NCBI GenBank assembly: GCA_964542745.1
Contig: CAZIVR010000002.1
Span: 1-64,000, forward strand
Direction: 5' to 3'
DNA: 64,000 bases
Source: DATKAB01 sp964542745
GTDB lineage: Bacteria > Eisenbacteria > RBG-16-71-46
How positions within the stretch are numbered: position 1 is the stretch's first letter; each line of letters starts with the position of its first letter. The notes beneath the pieces were generated by a model. The model was not told the origin of the DNA. It made no database searches and worked only from the letters and a program-made list of their open reading frames with translations. A program made the position numbers and the translations under genes. Of the stretch, positions 1 to 8,550 are shown piece after piece.

Positions 1-1506
1 CCCCCCCCCCCGACGGCGACGCAGGTTTCGCTGCTCAACCTGACGCAAGCCCCGATCACGCTGAACGCAGGTGACCGGCTGATCCGCGTCGGTGCACCGA
101 TCCAGATCTTCAAGGACCGTCACCTGACCGTGGTCGAGCCGAACCTCCAGACAGATCCGTCCACCGGGCGCGCGCGCGGCTACGTGGCCTCGAACTCCTT
201 CGACTGGGTGGCGGAGGGAAGTGGATTCCCGGCGCGCGCCTACGCCGACGTGCGCGGACGGCCCTCGCCGGGGTGGGTGAACGCGACGGCCTTTCCGTCC
301 ATCCAGGCGGCCGTGGATTACGCCGCGCAGAACAAGCGGGACGTCGTCTACATTCCGGCAGGCGTCTACGGGATCACGACGAAGCCCGCGTTCAACCCGC
401 CGCTCGTCCTGCCGCAGGATCGCAATATCCGAATTGTCGGGGATGGGCCACGGGCCACTCAGCTATACAACAGTCTGGGTGCTGCGTTCCCCGATCCTCC
501 CGACGTGGACCTGGTGCACGTTCGCGCCCCCTACCAGACGATCGAGGCGCTGTCGCTTCAGGGCCACATACCAGTCCAGAATCCGCCTGGTACGGGCGTT
601 GGGATTCGCATCCGGCGTGGCCTCGTGGAGGATGGCATCGTCTACCGCGTGCATGTTCGCGACGTGGAGATCGTCGAAACCCCGAGTTGGGCGATCATGT
701 TTGACGAGGCGCCTGTCGCTGGCGTCCCGCAGATCGCCGTGTGGGGCTTGTTCGAGAACGTTGAGATTGACCAGAGAGGGAGTGGCGGCAAAGGGATCTA
801 TATCGGGAGCGGGGGCACCACCACCCAGTACTTCCGGGGCTGCGGGATCAAGAACTTCATGGGCAACGGGGTGCTCGCGAAGCAGGACTCCGGCGGGTTG
901 TCGTTCGTGGATTGCATCTTCGAGTGTAGCAACCCCGCCGACGAGTACGTGAAGCTCGAGGGAACCGTCAACGCGCAACTGCTCCACTGCTGGTTCGAAG
1001 GTCGGAACGTCGTGACTGGTTCCAACTACCGCCCCTACCTGCGTGTCGGCGGCACCTGCCGCAACGTGGTGACGAGCCATTGCGTGTTCTCCCAGAAGGC
1101 GGGATCGGGCTCGGACGAGCGCAACATCAAGGCCGTTCACGTGGAAAGCGGGGCGAGGGGAGTGGTCATCACCGACCCGTTCGTCTACATGCCGCAGAAC
1201 TCGGATCCTCCGGCCGGGGAGGGGCGGCACATCGTCGTGGAGGCCCCGCCGGCGGGGCTCTCGTGGGACGACGTCCGGATCGTGGGCGGGATCATGTCGG
1301 ACGGAAACCCCACGCCACGAAGGTTGCGGGTCTTCGACGGTTCGCTCGACCTTCCCACCGGTCCGAGCACCCGGTTGAGGCTGCCGCGCCTCACCTCCGC
1401 AGAGATCGCGGCCCTCGCGAGTCCGATAGCCGGTGACATGGTCTTCAACGTGACGACGGGAAGGGCCCAGACATGGGACGGCACCGTGTGGCAAGACCTG
1501 TGGTGA
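1..1506 (+). CDS. Right-handed beta-helix (pectate-lyase-superfamily) protein, 5' partial
   Basis: The frame is open from the first base of the window (a poly-proline run), so the true start lies upstream; a GTG at 130 is an internal possibility only. The stretch V-N-A-T-A-F-P-S-I-Q-A-A-V-D-Y-A, followed by V-V-Y-I-P-A-G-V-Y, is the usual opening of the pectate-lyase-3/tailspike beta-helix fold: a small-residue helix and then the first rung. Rung-like repeats continue to about codon 440. The end (G-D-M-V-F-N, then T-W-D-G-T-V-W) resembles the short terminal motif of phage-tail and surface-fibre proteins. It probably binds or cleaves a polysaccharide, but no catalytic residue can be assigned by eye. 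Its TGA overlaps the GTG of the next gene. GC is lower than in the rest of the window, which suggests acquisition or a different selective regime. Confidence 0.7.
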   Translation, partial: PPPPTATQVSLLNLTQAPITLNAGDRLIRVGAPIQIFKDRHLTVVEPNLQTDPSTGRARGYVASNSFDWVAEGSGFPARAYADVRGRPSPGWVNATAFPSIQAAVDYAAQNKRDVVYIPAGVYGITTKPAFNPPLVLPQDRNIRIVGDGPRATQLYNSLGAAFPDPPDVDLVHVRAPYQTIEALSLQGHIPVQNPPGTGVGIRIRRGLVEDGIVYRVHVRDVEIVETPSWAIMFDEAPVAGVPQIAVWGLFENVEIDQRGSGGKGIYIGSGGTTTQYFRGCGIKNFMGNGVLAKQDSGGLSFVDCIFECSNPADEYVKLEGTVNAQLLHCWFEGRNVVTGSNYRPYLRVGGTCRNVVTSHCVFSQKAGSGSDERNIKAVHVESGARGVVITDPFVYMPQNSDPPAGEGRHIVVEAPPAGLSWDDVRIVGGIMSDGNPTPRRLRVFDGSLDLPTGPSTRLRLPRLTSAEIAALASPIAGDMVFNVTTGRAQTWDGTVWQDLW

Positions 1507-2261
1507 CGGCGGAATGCCGGTTCCGAGACGCGAGCGCGGGGCGACTGCGCTGGGCAGCAGTAGTGCTGATTGCTGGCTCGTGGGTGGCGAACCATGGGGA
1601 CGCGAATGCCGGGCTGGGCACGGCCGGCGTAAACCTCTCCTGGGACAACTGCGGCGCATTCGGGACGCTCAACAAGGACTTCTCGTGCGCCACCAACAGC
1701 GCTGCGTTCGTACTCGTGCCTTCGGTGGTGACACCCTTTGCGATGTCGCCCACGAGCATGACCTCGGTGATCCACTTGTTCTTCAACGATCAAGTACCCG
1801 ACTGGTGGGCACTGCAATCCGCAGGGTGCCGCGTCGGGGCGCTTTCGTCCACGCCGGGCGCCGCCGGCCTTGCCGGCTGCCTGGACTACTTCGGAATCCG
1901 CCCGAGCTCGAGCGTGATGAGCTGGAACGTTCGATATGGTGGCGGCGTTCCAAACGGGTACTTCCTTCGACTCATCTGCTGGACCGATCCCCAGTACGCG
2001 ACCCAGGTGCCCGGTGGAACTGAGATCTACGGGGGACGCATCCTGATCGATGCACGCAAGACCGTGGGGGTGGACAGCTGCTCGGGGTGCAGCCTCAGGG
2101 GGGATCTCATATACACCAACGCGTCCATCGAGAGTCTTGAGTTTCCGGGGGGTGGCTGGAGTACCTCGAGGGAAGCCACGCGGAACTACGTCTGGTGGCA
2201 GAACTCACTCGTCCCAACGGTGAATACGAGCTGGGGGAGCATCAAGGCGATGTACAGGTAA
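1503..2261 (+). CDS. Exported protein with C-terminal SWGxxKxxY tag
   Basis: I chose the GTG at 1503 because it overlaps the upstream stop (GTGA), the junction used repeatedly in this genome, and puts a hydrophobic segment (W-A-A-V-V-L-I-A-G-S-W) about 17 residues in, followed by a D-A-N-A-G cleavage-like site. An ATG at 1473 is the alternative. The mature part is cysteine-rich, with about seven Cys (for example S-W-D-N-C and D-F-S-C), suggesting disulfides outside the cytoplasm. I do not recognise a family. The last ten residues (codons 2229-2258) read S-W-G-S-I-K-A-M-Y-R, the same tag that ends three other exported proteins in this window. One line inside the gene (1741-1800) counts 55% GC, against 73% in a typical line elsewhere. 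Confidence 0.75.
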   Translation: MTAECRFRDASAGRLRWAAVVLIAGSWVANHGDANAGLGTAGVNLSWDNCGAFGTLNKDFSCATNSAAFVLVPSVVTPFAMSPTSMTSVIHLFFNDQVPDWWALQSAGCRVGALSSTPGAAGLAGCLDYFGIRPSSSVMSWNVRYGGGVPNGYFLRLICWTDPQYATQVPGGTEIYGGRILIDARKTVGVDSCSGCSLRGDLIYTNASIESLEFPGGGWSTSREATRNYVWWQNSLVPTVNTSWGSIKAMYR

Positions 2262-2283
2262 GCGCTCGGTCCAGTTCCATGAC

Positions 2284-2318
2284 ACGGCGCCCGCCCCCAC
2301 GAGGGGGACGGGCGCCGT
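2284..2318. terminator. Bidirectional hairpin terminator
   Basis: A 15-base arm (2284-2298) pairs with 2303-2318 through one bulged base and a 4-base loop. It lies between the convergent genes ending at 2261 and 2356. There is no strong U-tract, so efficiency is uncertain, but stem strength and position fit a shared terminator. Confidence 0.6.
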
Positions 2319-2355
2319 ATTCGTTCGCGGCGGAAAGGCCGCGGAGCGAGAGCCT

Positions 2356-3492
2356 CTAGTAGGTGATCTGGTCCAGCAGCACCATGTACTGGTTTCCGTG
2401 CTCGTCGTAGCGGCGGATGGCGACCGGGGCGCCGGCCTCGGCGGCGAGGTACTGCTGCACCTGCGCCATGTCCTTCGGGTCGGCCTTCTTCTCGACCGCG
2501 TCCACCAGCAGGTTCACCACACCGCGCAGCGCCACCATGCTCTCGGGCGCGATCCACGTGCCGAAGTGGCCGGTCATGCCGTGCTCGGCGATCACGCGCC
2601 GGTTCTCGGTGTTCAGGTACTCGATGTCGCCCGCCTTGTCGCGCGGCACCGCGATGCCGAGCGCGCCCGGGTAGCCGTGCGAGGGGCTCGGGCAGCACTG
2701 CTCGGGCACGTAGCCGGCCTTGGACGTGAGCACCGACTTGATCATCGGTTCCTGCATGCCGCAGTTGGTCGAGAAGAACGCGGTCTTGGGACCGAACTTC
2801 GCGATTTCCCGGGGCACGTCCTCGAGCACGAACTGCTGCGTGGCGGGGAGCCCGCCCTCGGCCATCGGGTCGGGCGCGGTCACGAACTCGAACTTGAGGC
2901 CCTGCTTGGCGGCCTGCTCCTTCATGATGTCGCGCCGGCGCGCCAGCAGCTCCTGCGACATGTGGCGCGGGAACGAGTAGTGCACGAACGTGGCCGCGCC
3001 CATCTTCTTCGCGGCCGCGATGATGGTGCGGCCGCGCTCCATCTGGTCGGGCAGCACCGCCACGTCGCAGGCGGTGTTGACCAGCACCGGGTCCTGGTGC
3101 GGCTCGACGAAGCCGATCAGGATGTCCGGGCGCTGCTCGCGGATCTTGCGCGAGGCCTCGACCGAGCCCGGGATCGCCTGCCCGATCACGATCACCTTGA
3201 CCTCGGGATCCGACGCGAGGCCGGTCAGCTGCGCGATCACCGTCTCCTGTTCCTGCATGAAATTGTCCGGGTAGGTGACGTGCTTCACTCGGCCCGGGTA
3301 CTTGGCCTCGACCTGCTGGCCGGCGCGGAACTCTTCCTCGTTCTGCGACACGGTGCCGGTCATGAGCCCGATCTTGAATCCGCCGGCCGAGGCGGACCGA
3401 CTGGCCGACGACTCGGTCTTGGCGCCGGAGCAGCCGGCGGCCAGCGCGGCCAGCGCGGCGAGGACGATCCACGTGCGAAGTCTGAGGAACAT
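2356..3492 (-). CDS. DUF3798-family periplasmic-binding-like lipoprotein
   Basis: The protein has 378 residues. It starts at M-F-L-R-L-R and has a lipoprotein signal with lipobox L-A-A-G-C near residue 20, then a Ser-rich linker. The mature part matches the DUF3798 family as I remember it: G-L-M-T-G-T-V-S-Q-N-E near the start, T-Y-P-D-N-F-M-Q-E-Q-E, A-I-P-G-S, and F-V-H-Y-S-F-P-R-H-M-S. The fold resembles type-1 periplasmic binding proteins (BMP/sugar-binding). Role and ligand are unknown. Family members can sit beside ABC permeases, but none is present here, so a lone sensor or scavenger is possible. The upstream neighbour is divergent, with 169 bp between the two starts. Confidence 0.8.
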   Translation of the reverse strand: MFLRLRTWIVLAALAALAAGCSGAKTESSASRSASAGGFKIGLMTGTVSQNEEEFRAGQQVEAKYPGRVKHVTYPDNFMQEQETVIAQLTGLASDPEVKVIVIGQAIPGSVEASRKIREQRPDILIGFVEPHQDPVLVNTACDVAVLPDQMERGRTIIAAAKKMGAATFVHYSFPRHMSQELLARRRDIMKEQAAKQGLKFEFVTAPDPMAEGGLPATQQFVLEDVPREIAKFGPKTAFFSTNCGMQEPMIKSVLTSKAGYVPEQCCPSPSHGYPGALGIAVPRDKAGDIEYLNTENRRVIAEHGMTGHFGTWIAPESMVALRGVVNLLVDAVEKKADPKDMAQVQQYLAAEAGAPVAIRRYDEHGNQYMVLLDQITY

Positions 3493-3661
3493 GGGGCGGA
3501 GCACTCCTTGGGCTGCTGGGAAATCGCGATCGGCGGGCGGCAGGTCCGCGCGGTTGCCGACGGCGGGAAGCACGCCGGAGACTAGCACAGGGCCCCGCGG
3601 CGGCATGGTAGCTTTCGTGCTCCAAACCGCCGCGTTCGAGCGCATTCGCCGGAGAATTGCC

Positions 3662-4186
3662 ATGGACGTGAAGATCGAGGACGCACGCCGCTTCCTGGAG
3701 CGCACGCCGGCCGTGTTGCGGGCCCAGCTGGAGGGGCTTCCCGACGCCTGGCTCGACGCGCGCGAGGGGCCCGACACCTTCTCGGTGCGCGACGTGCTCG
3801 GCCACCTCGTGGACGGCGAGGACGTGGACTGGATCCCGCGCATGGAGATCCTGCTCGAGCACGGCGAGTCGCGGCCGTTCACGCCGTTCGACCGTTTCGC
3901 GTTCCGCGAGCGGTTCGGGACGCTCGGGGGCGGTGAGCTGCTCGACGCGTTCGCCGCCCGCCGCGCGGCGAGCCTCGCCCGGCTCGATGGCTTCGGGCTT
4001 GCGCCCGCCGACCTCTCGCGCACCGGAACGCACCCCGAATTCGGCCGCGTGACACTCGGCCAGCTCCTCGCCACCTGGGTGGCGCACGACTTCTCGCACC
4101 TTTCGCAGATCGCGCGCGTGCTCGCGAAGCAATACGGCGCCGCGGTCGGCCCGTGGCGGGAGTACCTGCGGGTGCTGCGCGGATGA
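3662..4186 (+). CDS. DinB-like (DinB_2) metal-binding protein
   Basis: The protein has 174 residues. The ATG at 3662 follows a GGAG box 7 bases upstream. It has the four-helix DinB/YfiT layout: V-L-G-H-L-V-D-G-E supplies the first metal-binding His, and A-H-D-F-S-H-L-S-Q near residue 145 supplies the paired His residues. DinB-fold proteins bind a divalent metal through three His and often act as thiol-dependent transferases or hydrolases. The exact substrate is unknown. A lipoprotein gene follows 7 bases after the stop, so the two are probably cotranscribed. Confidence 0.8.
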   Translation: MDVKIEDARRFLERTPAVLRAQLEGLPDAWLDAREGPDTFSVRDVLGHLVDGEDVDWIPRMEILLEHGESRPFTPFDRFAFRERFGTLGGGELLDAFAARRAASLARLDGFGLAPADLSRTGTHPEFGRVTLGQLLATWVAHDFSHLSQIARVLAKQYGAAVGPWREYLRVLRG

Positions 4187-4193
4187 GCGGGTC

Positions 4194-5345
4194 GTGAAGG
4201 CCGGGGCCGGCTCGATCGCGGGCGTTGCCGGCGAGCGTCCCGCGTCGGGCCGCGGTGCGCGCCGCGGGACGCGAGCCGCCCGTGCGTTCGCCGCGGCGCT
4301 CCTGCTCGCGGGCTGCGATCCGGTCAAGAGCCTGGAAAAACTCCACGACCGCGGCGGGCCGCCGCCGGTGCCGCCCGAGATCCTGGCGCTCGCCTCGACG
4401 GCGACCGAGTGGGTGGGCGGGCCGCCGCACCCGCGCGGCGAGCGCGGCTCGATCGGCATCCTGGTGCTGTGGAACGGCTACGACCCGCGCTGCCTCGCGA
4501 TGCTTCCGGCGATCCAGGCGTGGCACGACGCCTACGCGCGCTACGGCGTGCGGATCACCGGGCTCCACTTCGCCGCCTACCCGTTCGCCGCCGACAGCGC
4601 CGTGGTGGGCGCGAACGCCCGGCGCCTCGGGGCCGGTTTCCCGAGCGCGGTGCTGCCGCTCCCGCCTCCCGCCGCGCTCGCCGCGGGGCGCGGACCCGTG
4701 CTGGTGTGGCCCGGCGGCGGCGATCCCGCGCCGCAGTGGCTCTCGACCCCGACCGACGCCGCGGTCTACGAGGCGCGCATCCGCCAGAAGTTGCGGCAGC
4801 TGAGGCCCGACGCCCCGTTCCCCGCCGACGGCCGCGCGGGCGTCGAGCGCGGCGCGCCGCTCCCGCCCGCGCGCATGCTGCCGCTCGGCGCCCGGCTCGC
4901 GGAGCGCGGTCCGTTGCGCGGCGCGGCCGAGGGGAAGTCTCAGCCGTTCGTCTCGCCGTTTCGCACCGAGCAGGAGGGACCGCTCGAGACCCCGGTCCCG
5001 GCGGGCTGGTGGACCCCGCTCGCGGACGCCGTGGAGTCGGCCCGCGGCGGGGCGGCGAACCTGCTGGCCATCCGCTATGATGCCGGGCCGGTGGGGGTGG
5101 TGATGGCGCCGCCGGCCGCGGGCCCCGCGAGAGTCTGGGTGCTCGAGGACGAACGCTGGCTCGATCCCGGGGCCGCCGGGCGCGACGTGCGGTTCGACGC
5201 GCGCGGGGCCTCGTACGTCGAGGTCGAGTCGCCGCGGCACTACGCCGTGAGCCGCGGCGGCGCGCACGTGCTCAAGCTCTCGCCGGAGGAAGCCGGAGTC
5301 CGTTTCTACGCGTTCACGTTCGAGGCCGCGACCGCGCGGCCCTGA
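4194..5345 (+). CDS. Thioredoxin-like lipoprotein lacking a CxxC pair
   Basis: The protein has 383 residues from a GTG start. The N-terminus is Arg-rich, then A-L-L-L-A-G-C forms a lipobox near residue 41. Residues ~80-130 look like a TlpA/DipZ thioredoxin fold (I-G-I-L-V-L-W-N, then W-H-D-A-Y and V-R-I-T-G-L-H-F). At the redox position only one Cys remains (Y-D-P-R-C-L-A-M-L), so the usual C-x-x-C is missing. The last ~80 residues, with V-R-F-D-A-R-G-A and G-V-R-F-Y-A-F-T-F-E, resemble the extra C-terminal domain of DipZ-type proteins. I infer a membrane-anchored envelope protein that has lost disulfide reductase activity or works through a single Cys. Confidence 0.65.
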   Translation: MKAGAGSIAGVAGERPASGRGARRGTRAARAFAAALLLAGCDPVKSLEKLHDRGGPPPVPPEILALASTATEWVGGPPHPRGERGSIGILVLWNGYDPRCLAMLPAIQAWHDAYARYGVRITGLHFAAYPFAADSAVVGANARRLGAGFPSAVLPLPPPAALAAGRGPVLVWPGGGDPAPQWLSTPTDAAVYEARIRQKLRQLRPDAPFPADGRAGVERGAPLPPARMLPLGARLAERGPLRGAAEGKSQPFVSPFRTEQEGPLETPVPAGWWTPLADAVESARGGAANLLAIRYDAGPVGVVMAPPAAGPARVWVLEDERWLDPGAAGRDVRFDARGASYVEVESPRHYAVSRGGAHVLKLSPEEAGVRFYAFTFEAATARP

Positions 5346-5367
5346 GTCTCGTCACGGGAGTCCTGCG

Positions 5368-5544
5368 ATGCCGCTCTGCGTGTACCTCTGCTACACCTCG
5401 GGCTGCCAGACCAAGCTCGAGCGCTGGATGCCGACGCCCGACGAGGGACGGCAGGCGAAGATCGAGTGCCCGCGCTGCGGCGTGGGCATGCAGTGCGCCT
5501 GGACCGGCTCGCAGATGAAGACGCCGAACCTGAAGGACGCCTGA
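5368..5544 (+). CDS. Small zinc-ribbon protein (58 aa)
   Basis: An ATG at 5368 preceded by GGGAG opens a 58-residue frame. It carries six cysteines: C-V-Y-L-C near the start, S-G-C, then C-P-R-C and M-Q-C. The C-P-R-C-G-V knuckle with a preceding Cys pair fits a small zinc ribbon. There is no signal peptide, so it is probably cytoplasmic. It begins 22 bases after the thioredoxin-like gene. Codon use is GC3-rich like its neighbours, and the stop is followed by a 107-base gap before the PAP2 gene. Function is unknown. Confidence 0.6.
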   Translation: MPLCVYLCYTSGCQTKLERWMPTPDEGRQAKIECPRCGVGMQCAWTGSQMKTPNLKDA

Positions 5545-5651
5545 GCCGCACGCGGGACGTCGAACGCTGAACCGGCCGGGGCGCGCGACCGCGCCACGGC
5601 CGTGAAGATTCGAAGCGCGTTTCCGTCGCCACTTCTGGAGCGGCGAACCCG

Positions 5652-6359
5652 ATGAACGCACTCGATCTCGCGCTGCTCCGCTTCGTGAACTCGTTCGCGG
5701 GCCGCTCGTGGGCCCTCGACCGCGCGATGCTCTGGGTGAGCCAGAGCGACCTCCTGATGGGAAGCGTCGCCACGTTCGTCTTCTGGCGCGTGTGGTTCCG
5801 GCGGCATCCCGAGCAGGCCCGGCGCCGCGAGATGCTGCTCGCCGCGATCGGCGGGGCCTTCCTCGCCCTCGCCGCCTGCCGCGTCGCCTCGCTCTGGCTT
5901 CCGTTCCGCGAGCGTCCGATCCGCACCGCGGGCCTCGACCTCGTGGTCCCGATCGGCGTGGATCCGAAAATGCTCCACGGCTGGTCCGCGTTCCCGAGCG
6001 ACCACGCCACGCTCGCGTTCGCGCTCGCGGCCGGGATCGGGCTGGCGTCGCGCACGGGAGGGATCGTGCTGGTGGCGCAGGCGATGCTGATCTGCCTGCC
6101 GCGCGTGTTTCTCGGGCTCCACTTCCCGGGCGACATCCTGGGTGGCGCGGTGCTCGGGGTGGGGGCGGCGTGGGTCGCCGGGCGGTCGCCCGCCCACGCG
6201 TGGTTCACGCGCCCGATGCTGGCCTGGGAGGGCAAGTCCCCGGCGGCCTTCTACCCCGCGATGATCCTGGTGACCATGCAGATCGCCGACATGGTGGGGG
6301 ACCTGCGCGCGCTCGCGACCCTCGCCACGCGCTGGCTCCGCACGCTGCCGCCGGGCTGA
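5652..6359 (+). CDS. PAP2-family phosphatase (undecaprenyl-diphosphatase-like)
   Basis: This 235-residue membrane protein has all three acid-phosphatase signatures. The first is L-W-L-P-F-R-E-R-P-I-R near residue 85, the second is S-A-F-P-S-D-H-A-T near 115, and the third is R-V-F-L-G-L-H-F-P-G-D near 155 (nucleophile His and Asp). Hydrophobic helices surround them, as in BcrC-type undecaprenyl-diphosphate phosphatases that recycle the cell-wall lipid carrier. The second motif has Asp instead of the common Gly (P-S-D-H), which is typical of the BcrC subgroup. A short C-terminal hydrophobic extension follows. It is the last gene before the convergent SirB1-like gene. Confidence 0.85.
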   Translation: MNALDLALLRFVNSFAGRSWALDRAMLWVSQSDLLMGSVATFVFWRVWFRRHPEQARRREMLLAAIGGAFLALAACRVASLWLPFRERPIRTAGLDLVVPIGVDPKMLHGWSAFPSDHATLAFALAAGIGLASRTGGIVLVAQAMLICLPRVFLGLHFPGDILGGAVLGVGAAWVAGRSPAHAWFTRPMLAWEGKSPAAFYPAMILVTMQIADMVGDLRALATLATRWLRTLPPG

Positions 6360-6457
6360 TTCCGGGAGTTCGCGAGTTCTCGTCGCGCGCTTCCGTTCGT
6401 TCCGCGTGCCCCATCGGTTTCACTCCGGCCGACCCACCAACCGTCTCCGCGGAAGGA

Positions 6458-7297
6458 TCAGTTCATCTCGGCGAGGCGGCGGCGGAGCTCGGCGACGTGC
6501 TCGCGCACCGAGTCGGAGTCCGTCGGCGCCGGGTTCGTGGCCAGGTACCCCTCGAGCCGGTCCAGCGCCCGGCCGTATCGCCCGAGCCGCAGCAACAGAA
6601 GCCCCGCGTCCCGCAGCTCGCCCGCGTCGCGGGGCGCGATCAGCAGCAGCCGCTCCACGGCCGCGAGCGCGCGCTCGTCGTCGCCCGCGCGGAGGTAGGC
6701 GCCCTTCAGGTTGTGTAGGAGCCGCCGGATCATGTCGCGCTTGGTGACCGAGGCCAGCAGGTCCTCGTGAAACTCGAGGGCGCCTCCGGTCACCTCCTGC
6801 AGGATGCGCCGGCAGTCCTCTTCGTGGATCGAGCAACCGTGCTCGAACGGATCGAGGATGAGGTCCCCGGGCTCGCCGGTGAGGCGCACCATGAAGTGCC
6901 CGGGGAATCCCACCCCCTCGAACGGGATGCCGAGCCGCCAGCCGATCTCCATGAAGACGATGGAAAGCGTGAGCGGCACGCCGCGACGGTTCCTCACCAC
7001 CTCGTGGAGCAGCGAGTTGCTCGGGTTGTAGTAGTCTCGCCGCTCGCCCTTGAAGCCGAGTTCCTCGAACACGAACGACCGCAGGCGCGCGAGCTTCTGC
7101 AGGTTGTTCCAGTCGGGATCGAGGCGGCGCTTCAGCTCCTCGGCCCACGAGTCGAGCGTGTGGATCACGCCGTCCACGTCCACGCTCGGGTCGGACTCGG
7201 CGGCCACGATCAGCGCGGTGCGCGCGAGGTCCATGGCCGGCTCGGGGCGGCGGACGCTGCGGATGAAATCCTCGCGAATCGGATCCGGGTGCTGCAT
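6458..7297 (-). CDS. SirB1-family transglutaminase-like/TPR protein
   Basis: The protein has 279 residues. Residues ~30-175 match the SirB1 N-terminal (transglutaminase-fold) domain: R-D-Y-Y-N-P-S-N-S-L-L-H-E-V, then R-R-G-V-P-L-T-L-S-I-V-F and P-G-H-F-M-V-R. Residues ~190-270 form tetratricopeptide-like helices. In this family the catalytic Cys of true transglutaminases is usually replaced; here the N-S-L-L-H context has no Cys. The family has no firmly assigned biochemical role. The start codon (complement of 7295-7297) abuts the divergent mutY region. Confidence 0.85.
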   Translation of the reverse strand: MQHPDPIREDFIRSVRRPEPAMDLARTALIVAAESDPSVDVDGVIHTLDSWAEELKRRLDPDWNNLQKLARLRSFVFEELGFKGERRDYYNPSNSLLHEVVRNRRGVPLTLSIVFMEIGWRLGIPFEGVGFPGHFMVRLTGEPGDLILDPFEHGCSIHEEDCRRILQEVTGGALEFHEDLLASVTKRDMIRRLLHNLKGAYLRAGDDERALAAVERLLLIAPRDAGELRDAGLLLLRLGRYGRALDRLEGYLATNPAPTDSDSVREHVAELRRRLAEMN

Positions 7298-7379
7298 GAC
7301 CACTCGTCGCTCCTCGAAAGCTCGAATCTCGCGGACCGCCGCGCGGCGATCCGCCGCGGCGCCGGCTCCGCCGATTCCC

Positions 7380-8516
7380 GTGCCCTCGGCGCGCGCCGCC
7401 GCTTCACTCCGGCGCCGGCTGCTCGCCTGGTATCGCCGCTCGGCCCGCGACCTTCCGTGGCGCCGCACCCGGGACCCCTACGCGATCTGGGTCTCCGAAG
7501 TGATGCTCCAGCAGACGCAGGTCGCGACCGCCACTCCTTACTATCGGCACTTCCTGCGCCGGTTCCCATCGGTACGTCGCCTCGCCTCGGCCACCCGCGA
7601 GGACGTGCTCGCGTCGTGGTCCGGGCTCGGCTACTACCGCCGGGCCCGCCTGCTGCACGCGGCCGCGATCGCCGTGGTCCGTGACCACGGCGGGCGGGTG
7701 CCCGACGACCCCGCGGCGTTCGCCCGGCTGCCCGGCGTGGGCCGCTATACCGCGGGCGCGGTCCAGTCCATCGCGTTCGGCCGGCCGCTTCCGGTGCTCG
7801 ATGGCAACGTCGCGCGGGTGTTCTCGCGCTGGTTTGCGCTCGCGGAAAGCCCGCGGACGCCCGCGGGCTCCCGGGCGCTCTGGACGGTCGCGGAATCGCT
7901 CGTTCCGATGCGCGCCGCGGGGGATTGGAACCAGGCCTTGATGGAGCTGGGCGCGACGGTCTGCCTGCCGCGCGCCCCGCGCTGCGGGGCCTGTCCCGTG
8001 GCGCGCTCGTGCCGGGCGAGGCGCGAGAACCGCGTCGCGGAGTTCCCGCCGGCCGCGGCGCGGCGCACGAGCGAGCGGGTCCGGCGCGCGGTCGCGCTCG
8101 TGTCGCGGCGCGGGAAGTGGCTGGTGGTTCGGCGCGCGGGCGCGCTGCTCGAGGGGCTCTGGGAGCCGCCGGGGGTGGAGCTCGCGAACGGGGACGCGGC
8201 GGGCGCGCGGCTCGCCGAGGCGCTGGGTGGTCTGGGGGTGAAGGCGAGGCTCGCCGACACCGGGCTCCGGGTCCGGCACACCATCACCCACCGCCGCATC
8301 GAGGTCGAGATCTGGGCCGGCGAAGCCCGCGCCGCGACCCGGAATTCCGCCGCAACCCGTTGGCTCGATGCCTCGATCAGCGACACCAAACCCGGCGGCG
8401 CGACCGCCTCCGGCGGGGCCGGAATCCCGCTCACCGCGCTCGCGCGGCGCGTGCTCCGGCTCGGGATCGAAGTCCAGACTCAAGACGATGTGCGCCGGGG
8501 CCGACAATCCGGCTGA
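7380..8516 (+). CDS. mutY: Adenine DNA glycosylase MutY
   Basis: MutY removes adenine mispaired with 8-oxoguanine in base-excision repair. The catalytic Glu sits in S-E-V-M-L-Q-Q-T-Q (residue 40), the helix-hairpin-helix in L-P-G-V-G-R-Y-T, and the catalytic Asp in L-D-G-N-V-A-R-V (residue 141). The [4Fe-4S] loop has C-x6-C-x2-C-x5-C spacing. A C-terminal NUDIX-like domain follows, with W-E-P-P-G-V-E and a H-T-I-T-H lesion-recognition loop. I prefer the GTG at 7380 because it gives the family's usual N-terminus. The ATG at 7296 would add 28 low-complexity residues and would overlap the opposite gene's start codon. About 35 C-terminal residues are unconserved. Confidence 0.93.
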   Translation: MPSARAAASLRRRLLAWYRRSARDLPWRRTRDPYAIWVSEVMLQQTQVATATPYYRHFLRRFPSVRRLASATREDVLASWSGLGYYRRARLLHAAAIAVVRDHGGRVPDDPAAFARLPGVGRYTAGAVQSIAFGRPLPVLDGNVARVFSRWFALAESPRTPAGSRALWTVAESLVPMRAAGDWNQALMELGATVCLPRAPRCGACPVARSCRARRENRVAEFPPAAARRTSERVRRAVALVSRRGKWLVVRRAGALLEGLWEPPGVELANGDAAGARLAEALGGLGVKARLADTGLRVRHTITHRRIEVEIWAGEARAATRNSAATRWLDASISDTKPGGATASGGAGIPLTALARRVLRLGIEVQTQDDVRRGRQSG

Positions 8517-8550
8517 CCCTCCCCGGGCCGTGGCCGCACTGGAGTCCTCG

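Noticed and set aside
1..1506. Prophage at the left edge, based on the tailspike-like beta-helix
   Set aside because: No other phage gene is present, and the next gene is an exported protein carrying the genome's C-terminal tag.
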